DNA of 64,000 nucleotides from DASZBX01 sp035943635 (GCA_035943635.1 DASZBX010000028.1:32295-96294); one strand, 5' to 3'. Positions 13,201-26,168 are shown, numbered from the stretch's first letter. Notes: generated by a model from the letters alone, not told the origin. Made by a program: numbers and translations.

Positions 13201-16200
13201 CCGACGAAGTCGGTTTGGACCTGCTCGACGAACTGATCATCGAGGCCCCGCTCGTCCTGCCCGAGCGCGGCGCGACCCAGATCCAGGTAGCCGTCGGCGC
13301 AACCGACGCCGCAGGCCGCAGGGCGATCGCGATCTACTCGCGCCCCGATCCCGGCCAAGGCCAGATCCACAGCCAGGACCAGGGCGAGCGGACCTGGACC
13401 CGGCACGCCGTCGGCACCCTCGCCGCCGCGCCCGAGCAGAGCTCTGCTTCGCCCGATTTCCCTGCCTGGCCCCCAATCCACGCGACCGAGATCGACACGG
13501 CAGACCTCTACCACGCCCTGTCCGCGACCGGTCTGCAGTACGGCCCGGTCTTCCAGGGCGTGCGCGCGGCCTGGCGCGACGGTGACGACCTGCTCGCCGA
13601 GATCGACCTGCCCGAGCAGCCCGCCGCGGACGCCGCCCGGTTCGGCCTCCACCCGGCGCTGCTCGACGCCGCCCTGCACATCGCCGCCCACCACAGCCTG
13701 CCGGACACTCCGCCCGGACAGAGCCGACTGCCGTTCGCCTGGCGGGGTGTCCGGCTGCACGCCGCCGGGGCCGCGCGGCTACGGGTCCGGCTCACGCTGA
13801 CCAGCGCCCACGAACTCTCACTGCACACCGCCGACCCGACCGGCGCACCCGTGGTCTCGGTCGAGTCGCTGGCGACCCGACTGGTCACGGCCGAACAGCT
13901 GGGAACGGTGTCAGCCTTCGATCAGGATTCGCTGTTCGAGACCGTGTGGCGTGAATTCCCCGGCCAGGTCGACGAATCCGCAACGCAGCCGTCTGACTGG
14001 ACCCTGATCGACGTCTCCGCCGAGCCCGCCGCGGACTTCCGCCAGACGACGCACCGAGTCCTCGCGGCGACCCAGGAATGGCTGGCCGGCGAGCGACCGG
14101 ATGCGGCGCGGCTGATCGTCGTCACCCGCAATGGGATCGCCGCGTCCGCCGACGAATCACCCGACCTGGATAAGGCACCTGTCTGGGGTCTGATCCGGTC
14201 GGTCCAGTCCGAACACCCGGACCGGGTCGTCCTGGTCGACCTGGCCGCCGGGACTGCCGCCGAAGCCGGACCGTCCGGCCTTCCCACAGCTGTCCTCGCA
14301 GCCATCGCAGCAGGGGAACCGCAGCTCGCGGTACGTGCCGGCCGCGTCCTGATCCCACGCCTGGCCCGACCGGTCCCGGCCGCCGAGCCGACCGCGCGCC
14401 CCTGGAACCCGGACGGCACGGTCCTGATCACCGGCGGAACCGGCACGCTCGGCAGCGCACTGGCCCGACACCTGGTGGCCGACCGCGGCGTCCGGCACCT
14501 GCTGCTGACCAGCCGCCGCGGCCCGTCCGCCCCCGGCGCCGCCGAACTGGCGGCCGAGCTCGGCGACCTGGGCGCGGACAGCGTCCGGATCGTCCCGGGC
14601 GACGCGGCCGACCCCGACGCGCTGGCCGCGATCCTCGCCGCGATCCCGGCCGAGCACCCGCTGACCGCCGTCGTGCACACCGCCGGAGTCGTCGACGACG
14701 GATTGGTCGAATCCCTGTCCCCTGACCGGATCGACGCCGTCCTGCGCCCCAAGGCCGACGGCGCCCGGAACCTGCACGACCTGACCCAGAACGCTGATCT
14801 ATCAGCCTTCGTCCTCTACTCCTCGGTGGCCGGAACGCTCGGCAGCGCCGGGCAGGGCAACTACGCGGCGGCGAACACGTACCTCGACGCGCTCGCCGCG
14901 CACCGCAGGGCCCGCGGCCTGCCCGGCCTGTCCCTGGCCTGGGGACTGTGGAACGAGACCAGCGGCGTGTCAGCGCACCTGACCGCCGCCGACCGGGCCC
15001 GTACCGCCCGCCTGGGCATCCGCGGCCTGGACACCGACGAGGGCCTGCGCCTGTTCGACGCAGCCGTGGACCGATACGACAACGCCGCGCTCGTCCCCTG
15101 CCCGCTCGACCTGGCCGCACTCCGGACCAACGCGGCCACCGCCGACCCGGCCCCGCTGCTACGCGGCCTGGTCCGGCCGCGCCGACGCGCCGCCGGAACC
15201 GCCACACCTGCCGACGCCACCCTGACCGGCCGCCTGGCCGCGCTGTCCGAGACCGAACGCGCCGCGACCCTGCTCACCCTGGTCCGCACCGAGGCCGCCG
15301 CCGTGCTCGGCGCGACCGCCGACGCGATCGGCCCGCGGCGCGCCTTCAACGACCTCGGCCTGGACTCGCTCACCGCGGTCGAACTGCGCAACCGCCTGGC
15401 CACCGCCACCGGACTACGCCTGCCGGCCACCCTCACCTTCGACCACCCGACGCCGACCGCCGTGAGCGACCTGCTCCTGCGCGAACTCGGCCAAGCCCTC
15501 GGCGCCGAACAGACCACGACCGCCGCCGCCCCGCACCCGACCCCCGCCCGCGCCGCCCTCGGCGCGGACGAGCCGATCGCGATCGTCGGCATGGCCTGCC
15601 GCCTGCCCGGCGACGTGAACTCGCCCGCCGACCTGTGGCGGCTGGTCAGCGAGGGCGTCGACGCGATCTCCGAGTTCCCGGCCGACCGCGGCTGGGACGT
15701 CGCGGACCTGTACGACCCGGACCCGAACCAGCCCGGCAAGACCTACACCCGCAGCGGCGGCTTCCTGCACCGGGCGGCCGAGTTCGACGCGGAGTTCTTC
15801 GGCGTCGCCCCGCGCGAGGCCCTGGCCGCCGACCCGCAACAGCGGCTGCTGCTGGAGACCGCGTGGGAGGCGTTCGAATACGCGGGCCTGGACCCGGCCG
15901 CGCTGCGCGGCAGCCGCACCGGGGTCTTCGCCGGCGTGATGTACCACGACTACGCCCCGCACCACGGCGACGTGCCCGCGAGCCTGGAAGGCTACCTGGC
16001 CAACGGAACCGCCGGCAGCGTCGCCTCCGGCCGGATCTCCTACACCTTCGGGTTCGAAGGCCCGGCGGTCACGGTCGACACCGCGTGCTCCTCCTCACTG
16101 GTCGCCCTGCACCTGGCCGCGCAATCGCTGCGCACCGGCGAATGCGACCTCGCGTTGGCCGGCGGCGTCGCGGTGATGTCCACCCCGACCGTGTTCGTCG

Positions 16201-18896
16201 AGTTCTCCCGGCAGCGCGGCCTGTCCGCCGACGGCCGCTGCAAGGCCTTCGCGGCCGGCGCGGACGGCGTCGGCTGGGCCGAGGGCGTCGGCCTGCTCCT
16301 GGTCGAGCGCCTCTCCGACGCTCGCCGCCTCGGCCACGAGGTCCTGGCCGTGGTCCGCGGGACCGCGGTGAACCAGGACGGCGCGTCCAACGGCCTGACC
16401 GCACCGAACGGACCGGCCCAGCAGCGGGTCATCCGGCAGGCGCTGGCCAACGCGCGGCTGACCCCGGCACAGGTCGACGTGGTCGAAGGACACGGCACCG
16501 GAACCAGCCTCGGCGACCCGATCGAAGCCCAGGCGTTGCTCGCGACGTACGGCCAGGACCGGCCCGAGGACGAGTCCGGCCCGCGCCCGCTGTGGCTCGG
16601 CTCGCTCAAGTCGAACATCGGCCACACCCAGGCCGCCGCCGGGGCCGCCGGAGTGATCAAGATGGTGCAGGCGATCCGGCACGGCGTGCTGCCCCGCTCG
16701 CTGCACATCGACGAGCCGTCCCCGCACGTGGACTGGGACTCCGGCGCGGTCCGGCTGCTCGCCGAACAGCAGCCGTGGCCGCAGACCGGAGCGCCCCGGC
16801 GCGCGGGCGTGTCCTCGTTCGGCGTCAGCGGCACGAACGCCCACGCGATCATCGAACAGGCCCCCGATGCGCCGGTTCAAGCGCGCGCAGAGGCGGCCGC
16901 ACAGCCCACCGCGCCCAAGTCCGCCGACTCCGGCTCAGTACCCTGGCTCATCTCGGCCAGAAGCCCGGAAGCCCTGCGCGCCCAAGCGGATCGACTCTCC
17001 GCCACGGTAACTCAGGTCCCGGACACAATCCCGGCTGATGTCGGCTACTCCCTGCTCACCACCCGCACTCCGTTCGACCACCGCGCGACTGTCCTGGCCG
17101 CCGACCAGGACGGATTGCGCTCCGCCCTGGCCGCCCTGGCCGCAGGCGAGCCGTCCCGCGCGATCGTGCGCGGCGTGGCCGACACCGAGGGAAAGGTCGT
17201 GTTCGTCTACCCCGGCCAGGGCTCGCAGTGGCCGGGCATGGCCGCCGGGCTGCTGGAGTCCGCGCCGGTGTTCACCCGGCAGATCGAACGCTGCGACGCC
17301 GCCCTGGCCGAGTTCCTGGACTGGTCCGTGGCCGACGTGCTGCGCGGCGCGCCCGGAGCACCCGGCCTGGACCGGGTCGACGTGGTCCAGCCCACCCTGT
17401 GGGCGGTGATGATCTCGCTGACCGAACTGTGGCGCTCCTACGGCGTGCACCCGGCGGCCCTGGTCGGGCACAGCCAGGGCGAGATCGCCGCGGCCTACGT
17501 GGCCGGCGCGCTCTCCCTGGTCGACAGCGCCCGGGTGGTGGCCCTGCGCAGCCGGGCGATCCTCGCCCTGGCCGGCCGCGGCGCGATGGCCTCGCTGGCC
17601 TTCCCGGCCGCCGAGGTGCGGGCCCGGATCGAACCGCTCGGCGACCGGGTCGCGGTGGCCGCGGTCAACGGCCCGGCGTCCGTGGTGGTGGCCGGGGACC
17701 CGCAGTCGCTGGCCCGGCTGGTCGAGGAGTGCCAGGCCGACGGCCTGCGCGCCCGCCTGATCCAGGTCGACTACGCCTCGCACTCGGCCCAGGTGGACCA
17801 GATCCGGGACGAACTGCTCGACGTGCTCGCCCCGATCCGCCCGCAGACCGCCGCCATCCCGGTCTTCTCCACGCTCACCGCCGACTGGCTCGACACCTCG
17901 ACCATGGACGCGCAGTACTGGTACTCGAACCTGCGCGAGACGGTCCGGCTCGAAGACGCCACCCGGGCCCTAGCGCAGCAGGGCTATGACATCTTCATCG
18001 AGGTCAGTGCGCACTCGGTGCTGACTGCCGGAATCCAGGAAACCCTGGAGGACGAGCCCCGCCCGGACGGCACCCGCAGGGCCGCGGCCGTGCTGGGCAC
18101 CCTGCGCCGCGGGGAGGGCGGCCTGGACCGGTTCCACCAGTCCGTCGCCGAGGCCTACGTCCGCGGCGCCGAGGTGGACTGGCGGCCGGCCTACGAAGGC
18201 CTCGGCGCGCGGCGGATCCCGTTGCCCACCTACGCTTTCCAGCACCGCCGGTACTGGATCGACTCCGTCCGCCGGACCACCGGGACCGGCCGAGACAACC
18301 AGGCCTCTGATGAAGGCGCGAACCAGGCCGGACTTCCGGCCCAGTCCGCGGCCGCCCCGGCCGACCTCACCGCCGCACTGGCCGGACTGTCCGACCAGGA
18401 ACGCCGGGCGAAGCTGCTCGACCTGGTCCGGGCCGAGGCGGCCGTCGTGCTCGGCCACGACGACAAGAGCGCCGTCCCGGCCGAGCGTGCCTTCCGCGAA
18501 CTCGGCCTGGACTCGCTGACCGCGGTCGACCTGCGCAACCGGCTCGGCGCCGCGACCGGCCTGACCCTGCCGGCCACCCTGGTCTTCGACTACCCGACCC
18601 CGGGCGAGATCGCCGGATTCCTGGCCGCGGAACTCGGCGAGGGCCTCGGCGCGGTCCGCTTCCCGAACGCGGCCGCCTCGCTGGACTACCTGGAAGCCGC
18701 GCTCTCCTCCTCGGCCGCGGAGGACGCCGAACGGCTCGACCTGCTCGCCCGGCTGCGGGCCCTGTCCGAGCAGTGGGCCGTCCCCGGCGGCGCGGCCGGA
18801 CCGGGCGCGGGCTCGGACGTGGACGACCTCGATCTGGACGCGGCCACCGACCAGGAGCTGTTCGACCTCCTGGACAACAACCTCGAATCGCTGTGA
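10212..18896 (+). CDS. Modular type I polyketide synthase, two modules: KS-AT-DH-KR-ACP and KS-AT(methylmalonyl)-ACP
   Basis: 2894 residues. Module A: docking helix, KS (Cys205), AT (from about 574; GHSIGE, HAFH, malonyl), DH (His976 in HxxxGxxxxP; LLDAALH), KR (GGTGTLG near 1407; VDD in place of LDD, B-type; NYAAAN), ACP (Ser1719). Module B: KS from about 1786 (Cys1959; its histidine motif reads VEGHGTGT instead of the usual VEAHGTGT), then an AT of a different type: [18 protein letters not shown] and YASH (Tyr2521), the methylmalonyl-CoA signature. No KR, DH or ER motif lies between this AT and the ACP (Ser2768). Module A should therefore give a double bond; module B should leave a beta-ketone with an alpha-methyl branch. 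An acidic C-terminal tail probably docks to the last PKS protein. 47 bases separate it from the next gene. Confidence 0.96.
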   Translation: MSDDQIRYLLKRVTTELRDARDQLGRAREQSSEPIAIVGMACRFPGGVGSPEQLWDLLAAGGDAVAGFPEDRGWDLEGLYHPDPDHSGTTYTRHGAFLPAVGDFDPEFFGVSRREALATDPQQRLLLETAWELFEHAGIDPTSLQGSRTGVFAGMNGQDYAARLSAVPPAVDGYLALGNAASVASGRVAYTFGFEGPAVTVDTACSSSLVALHLAARSLRSGESDLALAGGVTVMSSPGYFVEFARQRGLSVDGRCKAFAEGADGTGWAEGVGWLLVERLSDARRLGHRVLAVVRGSAVNQDGASNGLTAPSGPAQQRVIRAALAEAGLSPADVDLLEAHGTGTALGDPIEAEALLATYGQDRPADRPLWLGSVKSNIGHTQAAAGVAGVIKAVQAIRHGVLPGTLHVGEPTRHVDWSSGAVRVLTGPRAWDDAPGPRRAGVSAFGVSGTNAHVIIEQAPAGETAGEAAAGADASSRSGSVPVRLPLLPWVVSARSPQALTAQAERLVDIAQSDADAADAAYSLAVTRAALEERAVVIGAGRDELLAGLRALAAGESAGSVVRGSTRDSGDLAFLFTGQGSQRVGMGRELYDTFPAFASAFDEATAELDKRLAGHVDFSVRDVVFGAAGTEGQLDRTVFTQASLFAVEVSLFRLFESWGVRPDFVAGHSIGELSAAYVAGVWSLSDAAALVAARGRLMQALPGGGAMVGIQATEAEILAKLPQGDEHSGVAIAAVNGPTSIVVSGDEQAVTALAAEFEQVGRKIRRLRVSHAFHSSHMDGMLEDLRRVAEGISYSPPAIPVVSNLTGAIASAEELSSPDYWVRHVREAVRFADGVAALEAEGVTTYLELGPDPVLATLARESVAGDGATFAAALRRDHAEPAEVVAALALAHVQGHKVDWESFFAGTQATRIALPTYAFQRERFWLDAPPAAAANSLDHPLLDTAIPLARETDGTADEIVLTGQLSQTSHPWLADHVVLGAVVVPGTAYVEMAVRAADEVGLDLLDELIIEAPLVLPERGATQIQVAVGATDAAGRRAIAIYSRPDPGQGQIHSQDQGERTWTRHAVGTLAAAPEQSSASPDFPAWPPIHATEIDTADLYHALSATGLQYGPVFQGVRAAWRDGDDLLAEIDLPEQPAADAARFGLHPALLDAALHIAAHHSLPDTPPGQSRLPFAWRGVRLHAAGAARLRVRLTLTSAHELSLHTADPTGAPVVSVESLATRLVTAEQLGTVSAFDQDSLFETVWREFPGQVDESATQPSDWTLIDVSAEPAADFRQTTHRVLAATQEWLAGERPDAARLIVVTRNGIAASADESPDLDKAPVWGLIRSVQSEHPDRVVLVDLAAGTAAEAGPSGLPTAVLAAIAAGEPQLAVRAGRVLIPRLARPVPAAEPTARPWNPDGTVLITGGTGTLGSALARHLVADRGVRHLLLTSRRGPSAPGAAELAAELGDLGADSVRIVPGDAADPDALAAILAAIPAEHPLTAVVHTAGVVDDGLVESLSPDRIDAVLRPKADGARNLHDLTQNADLSAFVLYSSVAGTLGSAGQGNYAAANTYLDALAAHRRARGLPGLSLAWGLWNETSGVSAHLTAADRARTARLGIRGLDTDEGLRLFDAAVDRYDNAALVPCPLDLAALRTNAATADPAPLLRGLVRPRRRAAGTATPADATLTGRLAALSETERAATLLTLVRTEAAAVLGATADAIGPRRAFNDLGLDSLTAVELRNRLATATGLRLPATLTFDHPTPTAVSDLLLRELGQALGAEQTTTAAAPHPTPARAALGADEPIAIVGMACRLPGDVNSPADLWRLVSEGVDAISEFPADRGWDVADLYDPDPNQPGKTYTRSGGFLHRAAEFDAEFFGVAPREALAADPQQRLLLETAWEAFEYAGLDPAALRGSRTGVFAGVMYHDYAPHHGDVPASLEGYLANGTAGSVASGRISYTFGFEGPAVTVDTACSSSLVALHLAAQSLRTGECDLALAGGVAVMSTPTVFVEFSRQRGLSADGRCKAFAAGADGVGWAEGVGLLLVERLSDARRLGHEVLAVVRGTAVNQDGASNGLTAPNGPAQQRVIRQALANARLTPAQVDVVEGHGTGTSLGDPIEAQALLATYGQDRPEDESGPRPLWLGSLKSNIGHTQAAAGAAGVIKMVQAIRHGVLPRSLHIDEPSPHVDWDSGAVRLLAEQQPWPQTGAPRRAGVSSFGVSGTNAHAIIEQAPDAPVQARAEAAAQPTAPKSADSGSVPWLISARSPEALRAQADRLSATVTQVPDTIPADVGYSLLTTRTPFDHRATVLAADQDGLRSALAALAAGEPSRAIVRGVADTEGKVVFVYPGQGSQWPGMAAGLLESAPVFTRQIERCDAALAEFLDWSVADVLRGAPGAPGLDRVDVVQPTLWAVMISLTELWRSYGVHPAALVGHSQGEIAAAYVAGALSLVDSARVVALRSRAILALAGRGAMASLAFPAAEVRARIEPLGDRVAVAAVNGPASVVVAGDPQSLARLVEECQADGLRARLIQVDYASHSAQVDQIRDELLDVLAPIRPQTAAIPVFSTLTADWLDTSTMDAQYWYSNLRETVRLEDATRALAQQGYDIFIEVSAHSVLTAGIQETLEDEPRPDGTRRAAAVLGTLRRGEGGLDRFHQSVAEAYVRGAEVDWRPAYEGLGARRIPLPTYAFQHRRYWIDSVRRTTGTGRDNQASDEGANQAGLPAQSAAAPADLTAALAGLSDQERRAKLLDLVRAEAAVVLGHDDKSAVPAERAFRELGLDSLTAVDLRNRLGAATGLTLPATLVFDYPTPGEIAGFLAAELGEGLGAVRFPNAAASLDYLEAALSSSAAEDAERLDLLARLRALSEQWAVPGGAAGPGAGSDVDDLDLDAATDQELFDLLDNNLESL

Positions 18897-18943
18897 ACCC
18901 GGCCGGACGACCGACCGACCGTATCGAAGGGGCATGACACACC

Positions 18944-21900
18944 ATGGCGGATGACGACAAGCTGCGCGAGTACCTCAAGCGCGCCGTCGCCGACGCGCGC
19001 CAGCTCCAGAAGCGGCTGCGCGAGGTCGAGTACACCCGGACCGAGCCGATCGCGATCGTCGGCATGGCCTGCCGCTTCCCCGGCGCGGTGGCCTCGCCCG
19101 AGGACCTGTGGGACCTGGTCGCCGGGGGAGTGGACGCGGTCTCGCCGTTCCCGGCCGACCGCGGCTGGCACCTGGACGGCCTGGTCGACCCGGACCCGGA
19201 CCGGCCCGGCACCTCGGTCACCGGGCACGGCGGGTTCCTGGCCGACGTGGCCGGGTTCGACGCGAAGTTCTTCGGCATCTCCCCGCGCGAGGCCCTGGCC
19301 ACCGACCCGCAGCACCGGCTGCTGCTGGAGACCGCGTGGGAGGCGCTGGAACGGGCCGGGATCGACCCGGCCGGGCTGCGCGGCAGCCGCACGGCCGTGT
19401 TCGCCGGACTGGCCGGCGGCGACTACGCCCCGGCCGCCCGCGACACCCCGGCCGAACTGGAAGGGCACCTGGGCATCGGCACGCTGCGCAGCGTCGCCTC
19501 CGGCCGGGTCGCCTACTCCTTCGGTTTCGAAGGCCCGGCCGTCACGGTCGACACCGCCTGCTCCTCCTCCCTGGTCGGCCTGCACCTGGCCGCGCAGTCG
19601 CTGCGGTCCGGGGAGAGCGACCTGGCGCTGGTCGGCGGTGTGTCGGTGATGTCCACGCCGCTGGGCTTCGTGGAGTTCTCCCGCCAGCGCGGGCTGTCGG
19701 TGGACGGGCGGTGCAAGGCCTTCGCGGCCGGCGCGGACGGCACCGGCTGGGCCGAGGGCGTGGGCTGGCTGCTGGTCGAACGGCTTTCGGCCGCCCGGCG
19801 CAACGGACACGAGGTGCTGGCCGTGCTGCGCGGCTCGGCGGTGAACCAGGACGGCGCGTCCAACGGCCTGACCGCTCCGAACGGCCCGGCCCAGCAGCGG
19901 GTCATCCGCGAGGCCCTGGCCGACGCCCGGCTGACCGCGGCGGACGTGGACGCGGTCGAAGCCCACGGCACCGGGACCAGCCTCGGCGACCCGATCGAGG
20001 CGCAGGCGCTGCTGGCGACGTACGGGCGCGGCAGGCCGGCGGAATCGGCCGGGGACGGCTCTGGGGGCGAGGGCGACGGCGAAGGCGAGGCCGTGGTCCG
20101 GCCGCTGTGGCTCGGGTCGCTGAAGTCGAACATCGCTCATGCGCAGGCCGCGGCCGGCGTTGCGGGCGTGATCAAGACCGTGCAGGCGATCCGGCACGGC
20201 ATCCTGCCCAAGACGCTGCATGTGGACGAGCCTTCGCCGTATGTGAACTGGTCGTCCGGCGCGGTGCGGCTGCTGACCGAACAGCGACCGTGGCCCGAGA
20301 CCGGGGCGCCGCGCCGGGCCGGGGTCTCGGCGTTCGGGGTGAGCGGCACCAACGCGCATGTGATCATCGAGCAGGCGCCGGCAGTTGAGGACCCGGCGCC
20401 TGATGCTGCGGCGGAAGCGGCTGAGGCGGCGGTCTCGCCGGAGATCCCGCTGTGGGTCCTGTCGGCCAAGACTCCCGAAGCCCTGCGCGGCCAGGCGGAA
20501 CGGCTCGCCGCGTTCGTCCGGGCCCGGCCCGACTCGAGTATCAACGATCTCGGATATTCGCTGGCTACCGCACGGTCGGCGTTCGACGAGCGCGCGGTCG
20601 TGGTCGGCGCCGACCGAGTCGAATTGCTGGCCGGGGTTGAAGCCCTCGCGGCGGACGCGTCGGCGGCTGGCGTCGTGCGCGGCTCGACTCCGGGGACCGG
20701 CGAGCTGGCGTTTCTGTTCACTGGCCAGGGAAGTCAGCGCGTCGGAATGGGCCGCGACCTCTATGAAGTGTTCCCCACCTTCGCCTCAGCGTTCGACGAA
20801 GTGACTGCTGAACTCGACAAACACCTTGCCGGGCATGTGGATTTCTCGGTGCGGGATGTGGTGTTCGGCGCTGAGGGCACCGAAGGCCAGTTGGATCGGA
20901 CGGTGTTCACGCAGGCGGGTCTGTTCGCGATCGAAGTCGCTCTCTTCCGCCTGTTCGAGTCGTGGGGTGTGCGTCCCGGATTTGTTGCGGGCCATTCGAT
21001 CGGTGAGCTGTCGGCGGCGTTTGCTGCGGGTGTGTGGTCGTTGTCTGATGCTGCGGCGCTGGTGGCGGCTCGCGGCCGGTTGATGCAGGCGCTGCCGGGC
21101 GGCGCGATGGTCGGCATCGAAGCGACCGAGGAAGAGGTGCGTGCCGCCCTGGCCGCCCTTCCGCACGACGCGGACCGCGGCGCCGTCGACATCGCCGCCG
21201 TCAACGCACCGACCTCCGTGGTCCTGTCCGGCGACGAAGCACCGGTGCTCGCCCTGGCCGCGGGCTTCGCCGAAACCGGCCGCCGTACCCGGCAACTGCG
21301 GGTCAGCCATGCGTTCCACTCCGCGCACATGGACGGGATGCTCGAAGAGTTCCGCAAGGTCGCCGAGGGGATTTCCTATAGCCCGCCTGCGATTCCGGTC
21401 GTGTCGAACCTGACCGGCGCGATCGCGTCGGCCGAGGAGTTGTCGAGCCCTGACTACTGGGTGCGGCACGTGCGCGAGGCGGTTCGGTTCGCCGACGGCG
21501 TCGCGGCGCTGGAGACCGAAGGCGTCACCACCTACCTCGAACTCGGCCCCGCCGCGGTCCTCACCGCCCTCGTCCACGAGACCGCAACGTCGGACGCACT
21601 CCTGGCCGGTGCGGCCCTGCGCCGGGACCGGCCCGAACCGGCCAGCGCGCTCTCAGCCCTCGGACTCGCCTTCGTGCACGGCGCGGCCGTCGACTGGACC
21701 GCGCTCTTCGGCGGACCCGGCGCCGCCCGACGGGTCGACCTGCCCACCTACGCCTTCCAGCACGAGCGCTACTGGCTCACCCCGAAGCCGCCGACCGACG
21801 CGAACGCGCTCGGCCACCCGCTGCTCGACACGGCCGTGCCGCTGGCCCAGGACGGCGGCGGAATCCTGTTCACCGGCCGGCTCTCGCTGCGCACCCACCC

Positions 21901-24900
21901 CTGGCTCGCCGACCACGCGGTGATGGGCACGGTCCTGGTCCCCGGCACCGCCCTGGTCGAACTCGCGATCCGGGCCGGAGACGAGACCGGCTCGTCAGTG
22001 CTCGAAGAACTCGTGCTCGAGGCGCCGCTGGTCCTGCCGGAGCGCGGCGCGGTGCAGATCCAGGTCGTGCTCGGCGAACCCGACGTCTCCGGCGCCCGCC
22101 CGGTCGCCGTGTACTCGAAGCCCGATGCCGGCGCCGTCGACGCGCAGTGGTCGCGGCACGCCAGCGGCCTGCTCTCCTCCGATTCCGTTGCCCCTGCTGC
22201 GGACTCGGCCGCCGACGGCGAGCAGTGGCCGCCGGCCGGCGCGGTACCAGTCGAAACCTCGGCCGTGTACGACGAACTCACCGCCGCCGGACTCGAATAC
22301 GGGCCCGTATTCCAGGGCCTGCGCTCCGCCTGGCGGCTCGGCGACGACTTCTTCGCGGAGGTGTCCCTGCCCGAGGAGCACCGCGACAGCGCCGCACAGT
22401 TCGGCGTGCACCCGGCGCTGCTCGACTCCGCGTTGCACATCGCGGCGCACTACGGACTGCGCGACAGCCCCGAGGGCCAGAGCCGCTTGCCGTTCGCCTA
22501 CGATGGTGTCCGGCTGCACGCCTCGGGCGCGAACCAGCTGCGCGTGCGCCTTTCGCTGCGCAGCGCGGAAGAACTCGCCCTGCACGCGACCGACGCCATC
22601 GGCGCGCCGGTGGTCTCGGTCCGGGCACTGCGGGCCCGGCTCATCTCCGCCGATCAGCTGGCGATTGCCCGCACAGCACATCAGGACTCGCTGTTCCAGG
22701 TCGACTGGACCGAGCTCGACGCGTCACGGACCGCCGAAATCCCGGCCGCGGCAACGGATCCCGGACCAGACGACTTCGTCCTGGCCGAACCGGACCCGAC
22801 CACGACCGAGGCCGCGACCAACCAGCACGAGGCGACCCACCAGATCCTGCGCCGCCTGCAGGAATGGACAGCCCAGGAGAACGCCGACCCGCGCGCCCGC
22901 CTGCTCGTCGTCACCCGCACCGCGATCGCCGCCATCGAGGGCGACGAACCCGACCTCGCCCACGCCGCGATCTGGGGCCTGGTCCGCTCAGCGCAGTCCG
23001 AGTACCCGGACCGGATCGTCCTGGTCGACACCGACCAGCCGACCACGGCCCTGGACGTCAGCGGGATCGCCGCCGCCGTGGCCGTCGGGGAGACTCAGCT
23101 CGCCGTGCGCACCGGCCGCCTCCTGGTGCCCCGGCTCGCCCGACTGCGCGCTCAGGCCAACGCGGATTCCGAGGCCCAGCCATGGAACCCGGAAGACACC
23201 GTCCTGATCACCGGCGGCACCGGAGCGCTCGGCGCCCTGCTCGCCCGCCACCTGGTCACCGCCCGCGGAGCCCGCCACCTACTCCTGACCAGCCGACGCG
23301 GCCCGGACGCACCCGGCGCGGCCGAACTCCAAGCGGAGCTGACCAACCTCGGCGCCGAGGTGACGATCGCCGCCGTGGACGCCGCCGACCGCGAGTCCCT
23401 GGCCGCGCTGCTCGCCGGGATCCCCGCGGCGCACCCGCTCACCGCGGTCGTGCACACCGCGGGCATCGTCGACGACGGCGTCCTCGCCTCGCTCACGCCC
23501 GACCGGCTCGACGCCGTACTGCGCGCAAAGGCCGACGGCGCCCGCAACCTGCACGAATTGACCCAGGACGCTGATCTATCAGCCTTCGTCCTCTACTCCT
23601 CGGTGGCCGGGCTGCTCGGCGGCCCGGGCCAGGGGAACTACGCGGCCGCGAACACCTACCTCGACGCCCTGGCCGCCCGCCGCCGCGGGACCGGAAAGCC
23701 CGCGCTCAGCCTGGCCTGGGGCCTGTGGGCCCAGCCGAGCGGGGTCAGCGCCCACCTGACCGACGCCGACCGGGCCCGGGCCGCCCGCGGCGGAATCCGT
23801 GCCCTGGCAACAGAAGAGGGCCTCGCCCTGTTCGACGCCGCCGTCGACCAGGCCCACGACCACGCCGCGGGCCTGCTCGTCCCGGTGCCGCTGGACTTCA
23901 GCACCCTGCGATCGCGCGCCGACGCCCTCCCGCCGCTGCTGCGCGGCCTGGTCCGGCCGCAGCGCCGGTCCGCCCGGGAGGCGGTCGCGGACGGCGGCGC
24001 CACCCTGCTGCGGCGGCTGGCCGGACTGGCCGGGCCCGAACGTGCGGCCGTGCTGCTCGACCTGGTCCGCACCGAGGTGGCCGCGGTGCTGGCCGCCGAC
24101 CCGGCCGCGATCGCGGACCGCGAGCCCTTCGCCGACCTCGGGCTCGACTCGCTCACCGCGGTCGAGCTGCGCAACCGGCTGGGCGGGGCCACCGGGCTGC
24201 GGCTGCCCCCGGCGGTCACCTTCGACCAGCCGACCGCCGCCGACCTCGCCGCCTACCTGGCCGCGGAGCTCGGCGAGACCACGGCCGTCGACCCGGCGGC
24301 ACCCGGCGGGCCCGCGGGCTCCGCCGCCGAGAGCGGGGTGGGCAGCGGGGCCGACCTGACGCAGGGACCGCTGTCCACCCTTTACCGCCGGCTGACCGGA
24401 ATCGGCGAGTTCGCCGCCGCCGCGGAATTGATCGCCGTGGCCTCGCACCTGCGCACCAGCTTCTCCGCGGACGAGCGGCACCTGCACGTGCGCCCGCCGA
24501 TCCGGCTGGCCGAGGGCGACGCGCCGATGAAACTGGTCTGCTTCCCCGCGGTCAGCGCGATCTCCGGGCCGCACGAGTACGCCCGCTTCGGCCACAGCAT
24601 GCGCGGCGAACGCGACGTGATCGTGCTGCCCTCGCCCGGATACGACGAACGCGACTCGCTGCCGGACAGCACGGAGACCTACGTCCGGATGCACGTCGAG
24701 ACGGTACGCGACTTCGTCGGGGACTCGCCGTTCGCGATCGTCGGCCGCTCGATGGGCGGCTGCGTCGCGCACGCGGCCGCGGCCGGGCTGGAAGAGCTCG
24801 GCGTGTACCCGGCCGGGCTGGTCCTGATCGACGCCTACCCGATCGAGAGCGCCGCGGTGGAGGGCATGCGCGACTGGTGGCTGGCCGCGATGCTCACCGG

Positions 24901-25207
24901 CATGGTCGAGCGGATCGAGCGCTACCAGATGATCTGGAGCGACGCGAGCCTGACCACGATGGGCGGCTACGGGCGGATCCTGAACGACTGGCGGCCGCGC
25001 CCGATCAAAGCCAGGACCCTGATGATCCGGGCGCAGCAGCCGTTGCGCGGCACGATCGTGGACCCCACCGGCCGCCAGGACTGGCGCGCCTACTGGCCGC
25101 TGCCGCACGAGGTGCTGGATGTGCCCGGCGACCACTTCACCGTCCTGGAAGACCACGCCGAGACCACGGTCGCCGCGGTCCGCCGGTGGATCGACGCCCT
25201 GCTCTGA
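18944..25207 (+). CDS. Modular type I polyketide synthase, terminal module: KS-AT-DH-KR-ACP-TE
   Basis: 2087 residues; the ATG at 18944 follows a GAAGGGG ribosome binding site at 18926-18932. An N-terminal coiled-coil docking helix (about 1-35) precedes the KS (Cys206; VEAHGTGT; the third catalytic region reads NIAHAQ rather than NIGHTQ, with the His kept). The AT (from 590) has GHSIGE and HAFH, so malonyl. DH has His991 in HxxxGxxxxP and the second motif LLDSALH. KR (near 1424) has GGTGALG, VDD and NYAAAN, B-type. ACP serine is 1736. The last ~240 residues are a thioesterase with Ser1936 in GRSMGG and a C-terminal His in GDHF. This protein ends the assembly line: it sets a 2,3-double bond and the TE releases the chain, by lactonisation or hydrolysis, which cannot be told apart here. 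Confidence 0.96.
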   Translation: MADDDKLREYLKRAVADARQLQKRLREVEYTRTEPIAIVGMACRFPGAVASPEDLWDLVAGGVDAVSPFPADRGWHLDGLVDPDPDRPGTSVTGHGGFLADVAGFDAKFFGISPREALATDPQHRLLLETAWEALERAGIDPAGLRGSRTAVFAGLAGGDYAPAARDTPAELEGHLGIGTLRSVASGRVAYSFGFEGPAVTVDTACSSSLVGLHLAAQSLRSGESDLALVGGVSVMSTPLGFVEFSRQRGLSVDGRCKAFAAGADGTGWAEGVGWLLVERLSAARRNGHEVLAVLRGSAVNQDGASNGLTAPNGPAQQRVIREALADARLTAADVDAVEAHGTGTSLGDPIEAQALLATYGRGRPAESAGDGSGGEGDGEGEAVVRPLWLGSLKSNIAHAQAAAGVAGVIKTVQAIRHGILPKTLHVDEPSPYVNWSSGAVRLLTEQRPWPETGAPRRAGVSAFGVSGTNAHVIIEQAPAVEDPAPDAAAEAAEAAVSPEIPLWVLSAKTPEALRGQAERLAAFVRARPDSSINDLGYSLATARSAFDERAVVVGADRVELLAGVEALAADASAAGVVRGSTPGTGELAFLFTGQGSQRVGMGRDLYEVFPTFASAFDEVTAELDKHLAGHVDFSVRDVVFGAEGTEGQLDRTVFTQAGLFAIEVALFRLFESWGVRPGFVAGHSIGELSAAFAAGVWSLSDAAALVAARGRLMQALPGGAMVGIEATEEEVRAALAALPHDADRGAVDIAAVNAPTSVVLSGDEAPVLALAAGFAETGRRTRQLRVSHAFHSAHMDGMLEEFRKVAEGISYSPPAIPVVSNLTGAIASAEELSSPDYWVRHVREAVRFADGVAALETEGVTTYLELGPAAVLTALVHETATSDALLAGAALRRDRPEPASALSALGLAFVHGAAVDWTALFGGPGAARRVDLPTYAFQHERYWLTPKPPTDANALGHPLLDTAVPLAQDGGGILFTGRLSLRTHPWLADHAVMGTVLVPGTALVELAIRAGDETGSSVLEELVLEAPLVLPERGAVQIQVVLGEPDVSGARPVAVYSKPDAGAVDAQWSRHASGLLSSDSVAPAADSAADGEQWPPAGAVPVETSAVYDELTAAGLEYGPVFQGLRSAWRLGDDFFAEVSLPEEHRDSAAQFGVHPALLDSALHIAAHYGLRDSPEGQSRLPFAYDGVRLHASGANQLRVRLSLRSAEELALHATDAIGAPVVSVRALRARLISADQLAIARTAHQDSLFQVDWTELDASRTAEIPAAATDPGPDDFVLAEPDPTTTEAATNQHEATHQILRRLQEWTAQENADPRARLLVVTRTAIAAIEGDEPDLAHAAIWGLVRSAQSEYPDRIVLVDTDQPTTALDVSGIAAAVAVGETQLAVRTGRLLVPRLARLRAQANADSEAQPWNPEDTVLITGGTGALGALLARHLVTARGARHLLLTSRRGPDAPGAAELQAELTNLGAEVTIAAVDAADRESLAALLAGIPAAHPLTAVVHTAGIVDDGVLASLTPDRLDAVLRAKADGARNLHELTQDADLSAFVLYSSVAGLLGGPGQGNYAAANTYLDALAARRRGTGKPALSLAWGLWAQPSGVSAHLTDADRARAARGGIRALATEEGLALFDAAVDQAHDHAAGLLVPVPLDFSTLRSRADALPPLLRGLVRPQRRSAREAVADGGATLLRRLAGLAGPERAAVLLDLVRTEVAAVLAADPAAIADREPFADLGLDSLTAVELRNRLGGATGLRLPPAVTFDQPTAADLAAYLAAELGETTAVDPAAPGGPAGSAAESGVGSGADLTQGPLSTLYRRLTGIGEFAAAAELIAVASHLRTSFSADERHLHVRPPIRLAEGDAPMKLVCFPAVSAISGPHEYARFGHSMRGERDVIVLPSPGYDERDSLPDSTETYVRMHVETVRDFVGDSPFAIVGRSMGGCVAHAAAAGLEELGVYPAGLVLIDAYPIESAAVEGMRDWWLAAMLTGMVERIERYQMIWSDASLTTMGGYGRILNDWRPRPIKARTLMIRAQQPLRGTIVDPTGRQDWRAYWPLPHEVLDVPGDHFTVLEDHAETTVAAVRRWIDALL

Positions 25208-25256
25208 GGATCCGGCGCACCCGGACTCCGAGAACCCCGAAGGAAACGAAAGGAAC

Positions 25257-26078
25257 ATGGTGACCACGGAGAACAAAGTCGTCATAGTCACGGGCGCGGC
25301 GTCCGGGATCGGACGGGCCGCCGCGCTGCTGTTCGCCGAACGCGGATACCACGTCGTCGGCGTGGACCGGGACGCCGAAGGCCTGTCCAAGCTCGCCGCG
25401 GACGAGTCCGTCGCCGCCCCGGACGGCGCCGGCCCGCGCGGGGAGATCGCCGTCCTGGCCGGGGACGTGGCCACCGACCAGACGAACGAGGCCGCGGTCA
25501 AGCTCGCCGTCGACCGCTTCGGCCGGCTCGACGCGGCCGTGCTCAACGCCGGGATCGGCGGGGCCGGGCCGCTGGAGTCGGACGGCGCGCTGGACCGGTT
25601 CGACCGGATCCTCGCGGTCAACGTGCGCGGGGTGGCCTCGGGCGTGCGGGCCGCGGTGCCGGCCCTGCGCGCGGTCGGCGGCGGCGCGATCGTGGCCACC
25701 TCCTCGGTCTCCGGACTGCGCGGGGACCCGGCCACCTGGGCGTACAACGCGTCCAAGGCCGCGGTGGTCAACCTGGTCCGCGGCCTGGCCCTGGACTACG
25801 CGGTGGAGAACATCCGGATCAACGCGATCGCCCCCGGCGGCGCGCTGACCGCGATGACCGCCGCCCAGGTCGCGCACCCGACCTTCGGCCCGCTGATCGC
25901 CTCCCGGATCCCGCAGCAGCGCTGGTCGGACCCGCGCGAACAGGCCGAGGCGATCTGGTTCCTGGCCTCCCCGGCGGCCTCCTACATCAACGGCGTCACC
26001 ATCCCGGTGGACGGCGGCCTGAGCGCCAACGGCGGGATCCTGCTGCCTCCGGCATTCCCGGGCGACGCTCCCCACTGA
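25257..26078 (+). CDS. Short-chain dehydrogenase/reductase, probable PKS tailoring enzyme
   Basis: 273 residues, one classical SDR domain. The Rossmann motif TGAASGIGR is at the N-terminus (about residues 12-20), NAG appears mid-protein, the catalytic Ser is in TSSVSG and the Tyr/Lys pair in YNASK. It ends with the usual PVDGG element near the C-terminus. The ATG at 25257 has a strong AAGGAA/AAAGGA ribosome binding site just upstream. It begins 49 bases after the thioesterase-bearing PKS gene on the same strand, so it is probably in the PKS operon and acts on the released polyketide, oxidising an alcohol or reducing a ketone. The substrate cannot be read from the sequence. An alternative is that it supplies a stand-alone ketoreductase for the type II PKS genes at 45-47 kb. 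Confidence 0.9.
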   Translation: MVTTENKVVIVTGAASGIGRAAALLFAERGYHVVGVDRDAEGLSKLAADESVAAPDGAGPRGEIAVLAGDVATDQTNEAAVKLAVDRFGRLDAAVLNAGIGGAGPLESDGALDRFDRILAVNVRGVASGVRAAVPALRAVGGGAIVATSSVSGLRGDPATWAYNASKAAVVNLVRGLALDYAVENIRINAIAPGGALTAMTAAQVAHPTFGPLIASRIPQQRWSDPREQAEAIWFLASPAASYINGVTIPVDGGLSANGGILLPPAFPGDAPH

Positions 26079-26168
26079 CCCGCAGCGCCGACGAAGCCCG
26101 TGCGGCCCGGCGGCGTGCGTACGTAAAACCCAACCCCTGCAACACCTATCCAGAACAGAGAGAGTGCC

